Shown here piece by piece: positions 35,962-44,700 of a stretch of 64,000 nucleotides of DNA. The notes below the pieces were generated by a model. The model was not told where the DNA came from, made no database searches, and worked only from the letters and a program-made list of their open reading frames with translations. How positions within the stretch are numbered: the first letter of the stretch is position 1; the number at the start of each line of letters is the position of its first letter. The position numbers and the translations under genes were made by a program. The DNA comes from an uncultured Latescibacterota bacterium (GTDB lineage Bacteria > Latescibacterota > UBA2968 > UBA8231), in NCBI GenBank assembly GCA_958295495.1, contig OY282352.1, positions 2,542,001-2,606,000 of the forward strand, in the 5' to 3' direction.

Positions 35962-36554
35962 GCGCAGATCAACGCACGGCACAGATTGTGCGTCGGACGA
36001 CCGAGACCGAGATCGAGTTGCGGTTGTGCCTCGACGGCAGCGGCCAGTGTCGTGCCGACACCGGCCTCGGCTTTTTCGACCACATGCTCCACGCCTTTGC
36101 CCGGCACAGCCTGTGCGACCTAGCGATCCAATGCCGCGGCGACCTGCAGGTGGATGCCCACCACACCGTGGAAGACGTGGGCATCTGCCTCGGCCAAGCT
36201 ATCATCCAAGCCTTGGGCGACAAGGCCGGTATCCAGCGCTACGGCCACAGCTACGTGCCCATGGACGAGGCACTGGCGCGGGCGGTTTTGGATTTGTCGG
36301 GCCGGGCCTATTTGTTCTTTGCCGCGGCCTTTAGCGAGGAGCGGGTCGGTGCGCTGGATGTGTCCTTAGTGCGCGAGTTTTTCTACGCAGTAGCCGACCA
36401 AGGCCGAATGAATCTTCACCTCGACCTCGTGCGCGGCCACAATGCCCACCACGGGATTGAGGCCCTCTTCAAGTCGTTCGCCCGCGCCCTGCTCATGGCC
36501 GCGCAGCGGAACGAGCGGGTCCAGGGCATTCCTTCGACCAAGGGCGTGCTCTGA
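35958..36554 (+). CDS. hisB: Imidazoleglycerol-phosphate dehydratase HisB
   Basis: 198 residues, a monofunctional dehydratase with no phosphatase domain. The start is a GTG overlapping the hisD stop. The metal-binding repeats are visible: 'GLGFFDHMLHAFARH' and 'DAHHTVEDVGICLGQA' in the first half, 'GHNAHHGIEALFKSFA' in the second. The end 'IPSTKGVL' is the usual C-terminus. Dehydrates imidazoleglycerol phosphate to imidazoleacetol phosphate. The his genes continue no further here; a glycosyltransferase follows after 17 bases. Confidence 0.96.
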   Translation: MSADQRTAQIVRRTTETEIELRLCLDGSGQCRADTGLGFFDHMLHAFARHSLCDLAIQCRGDLQVDAHHTVEDVGICLGQAIIQALGDKAGIQRYGHSYVPMDEALARAVLDLSGRAYLFFAAAFSEERVGALDVSLVREFFYAVADQGRMNLHLDLVRGHNAHHGIEALFKSFARALLMAAQRNERVQGIPSTKGVL

Positions 36555-36571
36555 GACGCGGGCACTCGCCC

Positions 36572-37690
36572 ATGAAGATCTGCCACCTCATGTACGACGA
36601 CATAGCCAACCCGTGGCTGGGGGGTGGCGGCGCGGTGCGGGCGATGGAACTCTATCGCCGCTTGTCCAGCCGCCACGAGATCACCGTCGTCAGCGGCCTT
36701 TTTCCCGGGGCCGAGCCAGAAACCGAACGGCACGGCCTGCGCCTGCTGCGCGTCGGCTCGGCCCGCAGCTATGCCCTGAGCCGCTTGGGCTATTGCCGCG
36801 AGGCCGTAGCCTGGTTGCAGCGGCTAGAGTGGGATCTGTGGATCAACGAGTTTTCGGCCTTTGCGCCCTTGCGCGTCCCGGCCGCACGGCGGCGACAGGG
36901 CCTACTCCTGTTTTATCACTTCATGGGGCGGCACGCCCTCGTCAAGCATCCGCTCGTGGGCGGTGTGGCGTGGCTGTGCGAGCAGCGCGCCCTGCGCGCA
37001 TATAGCCGGATATTGACGATTGCCCCCAGTGTGCAAGCGCGCATCCAGCGGTGCGCTCGCGGCGCGGCTGTCGATCTCGTGTACAGCGGTGTCGAGCGCC
37101 GCTTTTTCGCGCTGGTGCCCGAGGAAGCTCCGTACCTGCTCTACTTTGGGCGCATGGATATACACACCAAGGGGATTGACCTATTGGTAGCCGCGTTTGC
37201 CGAGATTGCCACCGAGCACCCGGATATCCGCCTCAAGCTGGCCGGGCGCGGCACCCCTAAGCAATTCGCTAACGTGCGGAGCTTGGCGCGGCGGGCGGGA
37301 TTGGAGGACCGCGTGGAGGTCATTGGGAGTGTGGAAGAGGAGCAAAAAGGCGAACTCTTGCGTCGCGCCCTCATGGTCTGCATCCCGTCCCGCTACGAGG
37401 GTTGGTGCATGGTGGCCGTAGAAGCCGCTGCCGCCGGCAAAGCTGTGTTGGGCACCAACATCGACGGTCTGCGCGACGCCGTGCGCCACGACGAGACCGG
37501 GGTGTTGGTCCCTCCCGACGACGTGGGTGCTTTGGCGGCCGGGATGCGGGCGCTGGTCGCTGACGATCCAAGGCGGCGGTCTTTGGGAGCGGCGGGCAGG
37601 GCGTGGGCAGGGCGGTTTAGTTGGGATCGGTTGGCGGAGGAGTTGGAGCAGGTGTATTTGCGGACGGTTGAGGAAATGAAACGGGATTAG
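36572..37690 (+). CDS. Family 4-like glycosyltransferase
   Basis: 372 residues. N-terminal 'MKICHLMYDDIANPWLGGGG' and C-terminal 'LLYFGRMDIHTKGIDLLVAA', 'VEVIGSVEEEQKGELLRRAL' and 'PSRYEGWCMVAVEAAAAGKA' are GT-B/GT4 landmarks, the last holding the EX7E motif. It probably acts on an envelope glycan. It lies 17 bases after hisB and 20 before the YfhO-like membrane protein, suggesting that the three could be read together. Confidence 0.88.
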   Translation: MKICHLMYDDIANPWLGGGGAVRAMELYRRLSSRHEITVVSGLFPGAEPETERHGLRLLRVGSARSYALSRLGYCREAVAWLQRLEWDLWINEFSAFAPLRVPAARRRQGLLLFYHFMGRHALVKHPLVGGVAWLCEQRALRAYSRILTIAPSVQARIQRCARGAAVDLVYSGVERRFFALVPEEAPYLLYFGRMDIHTKGIDLLVAAFAEIATEHPDIRLKLAGRGTPKQFANVRSLARRAGLEDRVEVIGSVEEEQKGELLRRALMVCIPSRYEGWCMVAVEAAAAGKAVLGTNIDGLRDAVRHDETGVLVPPDDVGALAAGMRALVADDPRRRSLGAAGRAWAGRFSWDRLAEELEQVYLRTVEEMKRD

Positions 37691-37710
37691 GGCCACCACG
37701 GAGGGATTTC

Positions 37711-40149
37711 ATGGTCAAAAAGAACAAACGCGCCAAAACCCAAGCCTCAGCAAAAACCGCCCCCCCCCTGTGGAACCATCGCCTGTTCCCGCCGATCTTC
37801 TTCCTCGCCCTGAGCCTGCTGTACTTCTACGAATTTCCCCTCTCGGACAAGGTCGTCTATGGCTTGGACGTGGGCGCGGACTACCACAAGGGCGCGGCCC
37901 TGAGCTTCTGGGACAAGGTGCAGACCGTGGTGCAGCCCTTGTGGGACCCCAAGATGGGCGGCTTCCCCCAGTCCGAGGGCATTCGTCCCCAGTACTTCCC
38001 GGCATACGTCCTGTATTTTTTCACGACCTTTCAGCGGTATATCGGGTGGCGCTACATCCTGACGATGTTCGTCGCTGGCTTGGGCATGTACGCGTATTTG
38101 CGCCAAATCCACGTGGGGGGCCGCGCCGCGCTGTGGGGTGGGGTGGCCTTCACGTCCGCGCCGACCTTCTTGGCCTTCCCCTTGGCCGGCCACTATGCCA
38201 AGATGGGCGTCATCGCTCTTTTCCCGTGGATCATCTGGGCGTTGGAACGGGCCTTGGCGCAGGGTCGGCTGATCTATTGGGCGGCCGTCGGTGCGCTGAT
38301 TGGCGCGTGTATCTACTCCCATCCGCCGATGACGTACTTCGCGCTGCTGGGCCTCGGGGTCTATTTCCTATTTAAGCTGTACCAAATGCGCCGCGAGGGG
38401 GCTTTGGTCCGGCGCTTGGTGCATTTTATCGCCGCGGTGGTGCTGGGGTTGGCCTTGGGGGCCGAGGGGGCTTTTCCGGTGATGCTCTACACCCGCTCCG
38501 AGTCCAAGCGGGCCACGGGCGACGAGGTGGGGGGCAAGACTGCGGAGGAACAGCTCGCGTATGCGCAGAGCTGGTCGCTACATCCCGAGGAAGTGGCTTC
38601 GCTGGTGGTCCCGGAGTTCGGCGGGTACGATGACGTGCTGGTAGAGGGTGGTTCTCGTTATTGGGGCCGCAACGCGTTCAAGATCAACTCCGAGTACTTT
38701 GGCGCGTTGGCCGTGCTCTTGGCCCTGTTGATGGTGCCGGAGTGGCGGCGGCGTCCCCAAGTGGCGCTGCTGGCTGGCGCGTTTATACTGGCGTTGGCCT
38801 ACGTCTTGGGCGAGCACACGCCCGTCCACTATCTGGCGTTTCACCTGCTGCCCGGGGCGGACGTGCAGCGCGCCATTGGCATGGGTTCGTTTGTGTTCGC
38901 GTTTGCCGGGTGTGCGCTGGCGGGGTTGGGCTTGCAGCGGGTATTAGACGCCGGCGCGGACGTTCAGGCCCTGCTGCGGGGCCGCTTGGCCTATGTCGGT
39001 GGTATCCTCGCCGCGCTGGCCCTGCTGGTCGCGCTCTTTCCCAAGGGGGCGACCGATGCGTGGGTGGCTGTGTTTTACGAGGACATTGCGCCGCAAAAGC
39101 GGGCCGTGTTGGCCGCTAGCTACGATTGGATCGCGCGCGGCGGCTGGTGCGTGGTGCTGGTGGTGGGTGCGGGTGTGGCGTTGCTCTATCTGCGGCTGTG
39201 GGGTCAGCTTTCGGCGACTGTGTTGGTGGCTGGTTTGTGCGCGGTGACGCTGTTCGACACGTGGCGGATCGCTCGGGTCTATTTGCACTATCGGGATCCG
39301 GGCCGCTACACCGATATTCGCCGGGAGAATCCGCGCGCCGTGCGGTTTTTGCAAAGCGATGAGTCGCTCTTTCGCGTTTTGCCCTTGCCTAGCTTCCGGG
39401 TGCTGGAGGAACCGGGCTATCACTTGTACGGGGTTTGGTCCATCACGGGCTTTCACGATTTGACGGTGGGCCGCTACGACCGGATGCTGAAGGAGTTCGA
39501 GCCGCTAGTGCAGCAGTTTCTGCGGGCGGGTGTGCCATCCGCTGGGTTTCAATCGTTGTTGAATTTGCTCAATGGCAAGTATTTGGCCGTGCCTAAGCCT
39601 CTAGAGTTGAATTTGGCGGCGTATCCGTTGCGCTTTGAGGCGGCGCGCTTTCGCCTGTACGAAAATCCGCAGGCGTTGCCGTGGTTTTACTTGGTGCCGG
39701 AAGCGGAGGTTTTGGATAGCGGCGAGGCGGTTTTGACGCGGCTGGTGAGCGGTCGAGCGGATCCACAGCGCGTGGCTTTGTTGGAGCGTGCGCCGGGGGT
39801 GCGGCTCGATGGCACGGGCGACCAGGCGAGCGACCGGGTCGAGCGGCTGGCGTACGATCCGGCGGACGGGCTGATTCGCCTGCGGACGCACAGCACCGGG
39901 CCGCGCTTGTTGGTGGTGTCGGAGAATTACCAGTCGAATTGGTCGGTGTGGGTGGATGGGCAGGAGGCGGAGATGCTGCGGGTGAACTATGTATGGAAAG
40001 GGGTGGCGTTGTCGGCCGGGGAACACGAGGTGGAGTTGCGCTATTTTTCGCGGGTGTTGGCTTGGTCGCGGGGGGCGGTTTTGGTGGGATTGGTGGTGGT
40101 TGTGGGCGTGGTTGTGGGGGCGTTGCGGCGGGGGCGGCGGGATGTTTGA
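37711..40149 (+). CDS. YfhO-like multi-pass membrane protein (GT-C-like)
   Basis: 812 residues with about 12 hydrophobic segments in the first two thirds and a soluble C-terminal domain plus a last transmembrane helix ('GAVLVGLVVVVGVVVGALRR'). 'GLDVGADYHKGAALSFWD' near the start and 'FHLLPGADVQRAIGMGSFVF' in the middle follow the YfhO pattern, as does the late 'LLVVSENYQSNWSVWVDGQE'. YfhO proteins are thought to glycosylate teichoic acids or other lipid-linked polymers. Next to a glycosyltransferase, which fits an envelope-glycan role. Substrate unknown. Confidence 0.83.
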   Translation: MVKKNKRAKTQASAKTAPPLWNHRLFPPIFFLALSLLYFYEFPLSDKVVYGLDVGADYHKGAALSFWDKVQTVVQPLWDPKMGGFPQSEGIRPQYFPAYVLYFFTTFQRYIGWRYILTMFVAGLGMYAYLRQIHVGGRAALWGGVAFTSAPTFLAFPLAGHYAKMGVIALFPWIIWALERALAQGRLIYWAAVGALIGACIYSHPPMTYFALLGLGVYFLFKLYQMRREGALVRRLVHFIAAVVLGLALGAEGAFPVMLYTRSESKRATGDEVGGKTAEEQLAYAQSWSLHPEEVASLVVPEFGGYDDVLVEGGSRYWGRNAFKINSEYFGALAVLLALLMVPEWRRRPQVALLAGAFILALAYVLGEHTPVHYLAFHLLPGADVQRAIGMGSFVFAFAGCALAGLGLQRVLDAGADVQALLRGRLAYVGGILAALALLVALFPKGATDAWVAVFYEDIAPQKRAVLAASYDWIARGGWCVVLVVGAGVALLYLRLWGQLSATVLVAGLCAVTLFDTWRIARVYLHYRDPGRYTDIRRENPRAVRFLQSDESLFRVLPLPSFRVLEEPGYHLYGVWSITGFHDLTVGRYDRMLKEFEPLVQQFLRAGVPSAGFQSLLNLLNGKYLAVPKPLELNLAAYPLRFEAARFRLYENPQALPWFYLVPEAEVLDSGEAVLTRLVSGRADPQRVALLERAPGVRLDGTGDQASDRVERLAYDPADGLIRLRTHSTGPRLLVVSENYQSNWSVWVDGQEAEMLRVNYVWKGVALSAGEHEVELRYFSRVLAWSRGAVLVGLVVVVGVVVGALRRGRRDV

Positions 40150-40205
40150 CAAATGGATGGGGGTAGGTGATATTGCCCAAAGAAGCTTTGGAGGAGGCGT
40201 TTTCT

Positions 40206-40421
40206 ATGGAGAGTAGCGCGATGGACTGGACTGTTGTAGGCGTTGGCCTCGCGTTGGCGAGCCTCATACTGGCTACGATGCGGAGTATCCGCGCCGAGAT
40301 GCGGGCACTTTCAGACCGGCTGGGTCGTTTGGAACAGTCCCAGGCGCATACGGCGGGTCTGATATCGGGGATTCGGGAATCACTTTTCGACCGGGCCGGG
40401 CGCGTCGGCCCCGGGGATTGA
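40206..40421 (+). CDS. Small membrane protein with N-terminal TM and coiled-coil tail
   Basis: 71 residues from the ATG at 40206; an in-frame start 39 bases earlier exists, but GGAGGAGG nine bases before 40206 decides for this one. One transmembrane helix ('VVGVGLALASLILATM') is followed by a charged helix 'EMRALSDRLGRLEQSQAHTA'. The ribosome-site context and first codons repeat at the next gene (AGGAGGCGTTTTCTATGGA in both), and the 'LERxQAHTAG' segment recurs near that protein's end, so the two are related by duplication. Function unknown. Confidence 0.7.
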   Translation: MESSAMDWTVVGVGLALASLILATMRSIRAEMRALSDRLGRLEQSQAHTAGLISGIRESLFDRAGRVGPGD

Positions 40422-40434
40422 GGAGGCGTTTTCT

Positions 40435-41385
40435 ATGGACAGTAGCATGATGAACTGGCTTCCCCTTGTAGGCGTCTTCATCGCGTTCGCGGGCCTCACG
40501 CTGGCTATGAGGAAGAGCAGCCGCGCCGATTGGGATCGGCTGGACAAGAAATTGGATGCGATCCGCGCCGAGATGAAGGGCGAGATAGAGGCGCAGTCGG
40601 CTCAGTTGAATGAGAAGATAGAGGCGCAGTCGGCTCAGTTGAATGAGAAGATAGAGGCGCAGTCGGCTCAGTTGAATGAGAAGATAGAGGCGCAGTCGGC
40701 TCAGTTGAATGAGAAGATAGAGGCGCAGTCGGCTCAGTTGAATGAGAAGATAGAGGCGCAGTCGGCTCAGTTGAATGAGAAGATAGAGGCGCAGTCGGCT
40801 CAGCTAAATGAGAAGATAGAGACGCACGCGGCGCAATTGAACAAGAGGCTAGACGAGCACGCGGTGCAGTTGAACGATATTTTGGAACGGTTGGGTCGCG
40901 TGGAGGCGGAGTTGGTGCGGATGAATGAAGTGCTTGAGACGCACTCGGCTGGGCTAGATCGTCTAGAGCAGGTGCGTATTGCGGAACGGCTGGGTCGTCT
41001 GGAGGAGGGACAGGTGCGGATAGACGCGAATTTGAGTTCGCTTTCGGCGCGGATGGAACGGCAGGACGAGAAGATGGATGGACTTTCGGCGCGGCAGGAC
41101 GCGAATACGGCTTCGCTTTCGGCGCGGCTGGACAAGCTGATGGAACGGCAGGACGAAAAGATGGATGGATTTTCGGCGCGGGTGGGTGGTCTGGAGCAAG
41201 CGCAGGCACATACGGCTGGAGCGCTTGAGACGCTTCCAGAGCGACTGGGTGGTCTGGAGCAGGAGCAGGCGCGGATGAATGGGGTACTTGAGACGATTCG
41301 GGCCGGGCTTTCCTACCGGACTGAACGCGCCGATCCTAAAGGCCGGGCGGCCGAGCCTTCTGAATTTTATGAGCCGCAGGGATGA
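40435..41385 (+). CDS. Membrane-anchored coiled-coil protein with tandem 11-residue repeats
   Basis: 316 residues. An N-terminal transmembrane helix ('WLPLVGVFIAFAGLTLAM') is followed by an almost continuous predicted coiled coil. Residues 51-127 are seven identical copies of the hendecad IEAQSAQLNEK, then decaying copies (IETHAAQLNKR, LDEHAVQLNDI), then longer heptad-like segments ('ERLGRLEEGQVRIDANLSSL'). Hendecads favour straight or right-handed coiled coils. It resembles tail-fibre or adhesin stalks in composition, but no head domain is present. Same ribosome-site sequence as the preceding small gene, 13 bases after its stop. Confidence 0.75.
   Translation: MDSSMMNWLPLVGVFIAFAGLTLAMRKSSRADWDRLDKKLDAIRAEMKGEIEAQSAQLNEKIEAQSAQLNEKIEAQSAQLNEKIEAQSAQLNEKIEAQSAQLNEKIEAQSAQLNEKIEAQSAQLNEKIETHAAQLNKRLDEHAVQLNDILERLGRVEAELVRMNEVLETHSAGLDRLEQVRIAERLGRLEEGQVRIDANLSSLSARMERQDEKMDGLSARQDANTASLSARLDKLMERQDEKMDGFSARVGGLEQAQAHTAGALETLPERLGGLEQEQARMNGVLETIRAGLSYRTERADPKGRAAEPSEFYEPQG
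40585..40815 (+). repeat. Seven tandem 33-bp repeats in the coiled-coil gene
   Basis: Units start at 40585 and every 33 bases to 40783. The first six are identical to the base by eye; the seventh differs by CTAAAT for TTGAAT. An eighth, diverged unit begins at 40816. The near identity at synonymous positions points to recent expansion by slippage or unequal exchange, so copy number may vary. Confidence 0.95.
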
Positions 41386-41514
41386 GAGTGGATGACGCGG
41401 CAGGGGGTGGTATATAGGTGCCAGCCTCGAACGCTTTTAGACACCTTTTAGAAGCCGACGAGTAGGGGCACTGCGTAACGGCAGTTCGCTAAGTATTCTA
41501 AAGGGAATTTGTGC

Positions 41515-41543
41515 TTGACACTTCTATTTTTTGTCGGTAAATT
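41515..41543 (+). promoter_or_regulatory. Sigma-70-type promoter before the large secreted protein
   Basis: TTGACA at 41515-41520, a 17-base spacer and TAAATT at 41538-41543 match a housekeeping promoter well. It lies 28 bases before the first of two small ORFs leading into the 1856-residue gene. The 128 bases from 41386 to here hold nothing else recognised. Confidence 0.7.
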
Positions 41544-41570
41544 AACTCTATTGTATTAGATACATGCGTT

Positions 41571-41612
41571 ATGGAAAAAGCAAAAACCGCAACCGCGAAA
41601 GGGGACGTATGA
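41571..41612 (+). CDS. Possible 13-residue leader peptide ORF
   Basis: ATG at 41571 encodes MEKAKTATAKGDV and stops at a TGA that overlaps the ATG of the next small ORF (ATGA). It lies directly downstream of the promoter. No strong ribosome site precedes it. Coding is uncertain; the chain of overlaps is the main evidence. Confidence 0.3.
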   Translation: MEKAKTATAKGDV

Positions 41613-41704
41613 AAAACGCAAAAACGCAAAGTCTGATTGGATTTAAGGCAAATCCATCTTTTACTTTCACAATCAGGGACGCTTTCCCTGGGGAGGTTGA
41701 GTAA
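41609..41704 (+). CDS. Possible 31-residue leader peptide ORF, coupled to the secreted protein gene
   Basis: ATG at 41609 preceded by GGGG; the peptide begins MKNAKTQSLIGFK and ends at a TAA sharing its last base with the ATG of the 1856-residue gene (TAATG). The layout is that of translational coupling. The start resembles that of the preceding 13-residue ORF (MEKAKT/MKNAKT), perhaps a local duplication. Alternatively this is just an untranslated leader. Confidence 0.4.
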   Translation: MKNAKTQSLIGFKANPSFTFTIRDAFPGEVE

Positions 41705-44700
41705 TGATACACGCAAAATCGTTAATCCGGCGCTTGGCCTATGTGCCTTGGTTGCTGGCTGCTGGTTTGGTGTTGGGGTGGGCCGGTGAGGGTGAGGCGC
41801 AGCAGCAGATTAACCTAACGGTGAGTCCTACTAGTGTACGCGAGGACGCTGGTGAGACCATGATCACGGTGAAAGCCAAAGTGAGCGATGATACGGCGGT
41901 GACGGCGAATACTGTTGTGGCCTTGTCTTTAGCTATGGGTGACGGTAGGAACGCGCTCAATAGACGCTTCCGCATGAATCTGAGCTCTATCACGATTCCG
42001 AAGGACGCGAAAGAGGCGACGGCGACGTACACCTTCACCCCCGTAAATGACAACAAGCGCGGTACTGACGCTAAGAACGGCGGCGCAGCTGACGATCTTG
42101 AAATCACCATTGATGGCTCTGCCGGTGCTACTACAGTCACCTCGGCGGTGCTTACCCTGCTCGACGACGACAAGCTAAGCACTGCTTTGGATCTTTCATT
42201 CTCTCCGGGAGATCTAAGCAATGAGGCGGGTTTGACCAATGTCGAGGTGACCGCCACCTTGAATGGAAGTTTTTCAGCGAAGGACCATTCACTGACCTTG
42301 GCTTTTAGGAATTCCACTAGCTTTACTCATGGAGAGTTCCCCCATGCTACCACTGAAGCTGTTAAGGACTCTCTTATACTGACGCGCGACTCGGATTACT
42401 CGGCGACGGCGGCCACTCTAAAGCTTCGCAAGAAACATGCGTCGGGGAAGGCGACGATTACCATTGACCCCAAAGGGAACAAAAGTCACGATGGCTATGT
42501 CGCGCTGGAGGCTGCGGGGTTGCAAGACTCTGAACTTAAAGGCATTGACCTAAACCTTGATGGTGATACGGGCGATACCATTAAACTTTACCCCGCCGCC
42601 CTTAAAGACGGTGGTGGTGGTACCGGTGCCGACGGCTATACTGCCGGAGCGAATAAAGATACTATTCTTTGGAAGTTGAAGGAAGAAGCGCTAGGCTGCG
42701 CTACAAACTCCGACTTCGACCTAGATGGTACCGCTGGTTGCGCCGGCTTTGTTCCAAACGAAGACGCTCTCAACATTCCTAATATATTCAAGGCTGCAAG
42801 GGCGGCGAGTGGAGAGGCAGATGTCTTGGTAAAAACGGTAACCGACTCCGCTGCTACTCGTGCGACTCCTGTTACGAATGGCGATGTTACCTTTTTGAAT
42901 GGTTTTCTCGAGAAGTCTAAGCCGGCGCCGACGGAGACGGCTTTGCTAGCGATTTGGGAGTCCGGGAAGAGCAATAAGGCTGATCTGGAGGAACTGAAGG
43001 AAGCAGAATTGAGCTTCACGATTGCTGTCAACCCCGGTTTCTTCTTGATAAAGAACGCTCCCCTTCTTACAACTAAAGAAGGCGAAGACGGGCTGGTAGC
43101 GAATCCTAAGACGGTACGCGAGGAGGCTGGGCGGACGGAAATTGAGCTGAAAGTTGTCTTGGTGAATGCCGTATCGGGTACCCCCGCGAATGTGAGGTTC
43201 ACTATTGTCGATACCACCGGGAATCGCGATGTAAAGTACGTTGCGGCCGTGGGTGATCTCACCATTCCGGTCGGCGAGAAGGAGGGGACGACGACGCTCA
43301 TCCTCACCCCGACGAACGACTCGGCGGTGGGTGGTAATTTGACTTTCACGGTGGAAGCTAGGGTCGGAACTGCAAATGCTAAGACGGGTACAGAGGAGAT
43401 CACGATCGTTGATGACGAGTCGCTTACCTCTAATATAACGCTGGCGGTGAGTCCTAGTGAGCTCAAGGCGGGCACGGGTGCTACTGACGTTACGGTGACC
43501 GGCAGCTTAGACGGCAAGACCTTTGACGAGGACGTGAAAGTGACCTTGATCGTTACGGATGAGAAGAATGCCGAGGGCGATAAAATCGCCGATGATAAAT
43601 TGGCGCAGCGCGACACCGACTACACGGCTCGCCTGCGTACGCTGACGATAGAGGCCGGGGACGTCAGTGGCGAGCAGACGATCGAGATCACCCCCATCAA
43701 CGGCGGAGATAAGCAGTTTGGCTTGAAGGCGCTGAAAAGTCCGGTTAAAAATGACGATGACGAAGACGTCGTGGTCAAGCCGGTGCTGATCACGCTGAAA
43801 GATGCGGACCCGGCGGCGGAGACACCTGATCCGGGTGCCCTTGCCTTCAGCGTGGACGTGTCGTCCACCGTCTTTGAAGGCACGGTGGGCGCGGCGATTG
43901 ATCCTATCGAACTGCCGGAAGCTGAGGGTGGCACCGCACCGAGGTCGTACAGCGTGTCGGCCAGCCTGCCGGCGGGTCTGTCGTTTGACGCGGCCACGCA
44001 GACGATTTCGGGTACGCCGGTGGCGGCTGGCACGGCCACGATCGTCTACACGGTGATCGACAGCGATGGCGACAGCGCGGCAATGAAAGTTACCATTGAG
44101 GTCAGTCCGGCACCCGCACCAACGGTTACGGTTAAGAGTGTGACCTCGACTCATTCGTCGGTGCGCGAGAACGGGGAGATGACGGCCATCGCCGTGACGG
44201 CGACTTTGGCCTCCGCCTCGGCGACGGACGAGACCGTCCGCTTCACGATTGTCGCGCCCAGCGCGGGTGCGACGGCCATACGCGATGTGGACTACACCGC
44301 CGCTCTTGGCGGAGTAGTCACCATTGCCGCCGGCGACCTCCAAGGGACGACGATGCTTAGCCTCACCCCCATCAACAACGCGGTGGTGGATGGCAATAAG
44401 TACTTGGGGGTGCAGGCGTCGGCCTCGGGTGGCGCGGCGCAGACGGACATCAAGATCGCCGACGACGAAACCCCGAGTACGTCCCTCTCGCTGTCGGTAA
44501 CGCCGCACACCGTAAGCGAGGATGGTCAGGTGACTAATCTTACGGTCACGGCGACGTTGGACGGCAGGGTGTTGGATTCGGCCACAACCGTAACGATTTC
44601 CGTTGATCCTAATTCGGCCGCCACGCGCGACGTGGATTATTCGGCGCTGTTCAATCCGCTGCTTGTGATTCCGGCCGGCTCGACCTCGGGTTCGATTGCC

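Noticed and set aside
36104..36334. Long alternate frames across hisD-hisB and other GC-rich genes
   Set aside because: They are shadows of strongly supported genes, with no domains and no ribosome sites.
40585..40815. Regular 33-bp direct repeats as a possible CRISPR array
   Set aside because: The units are contiguous with no spacers and are in frame in a coiled-coil gene.
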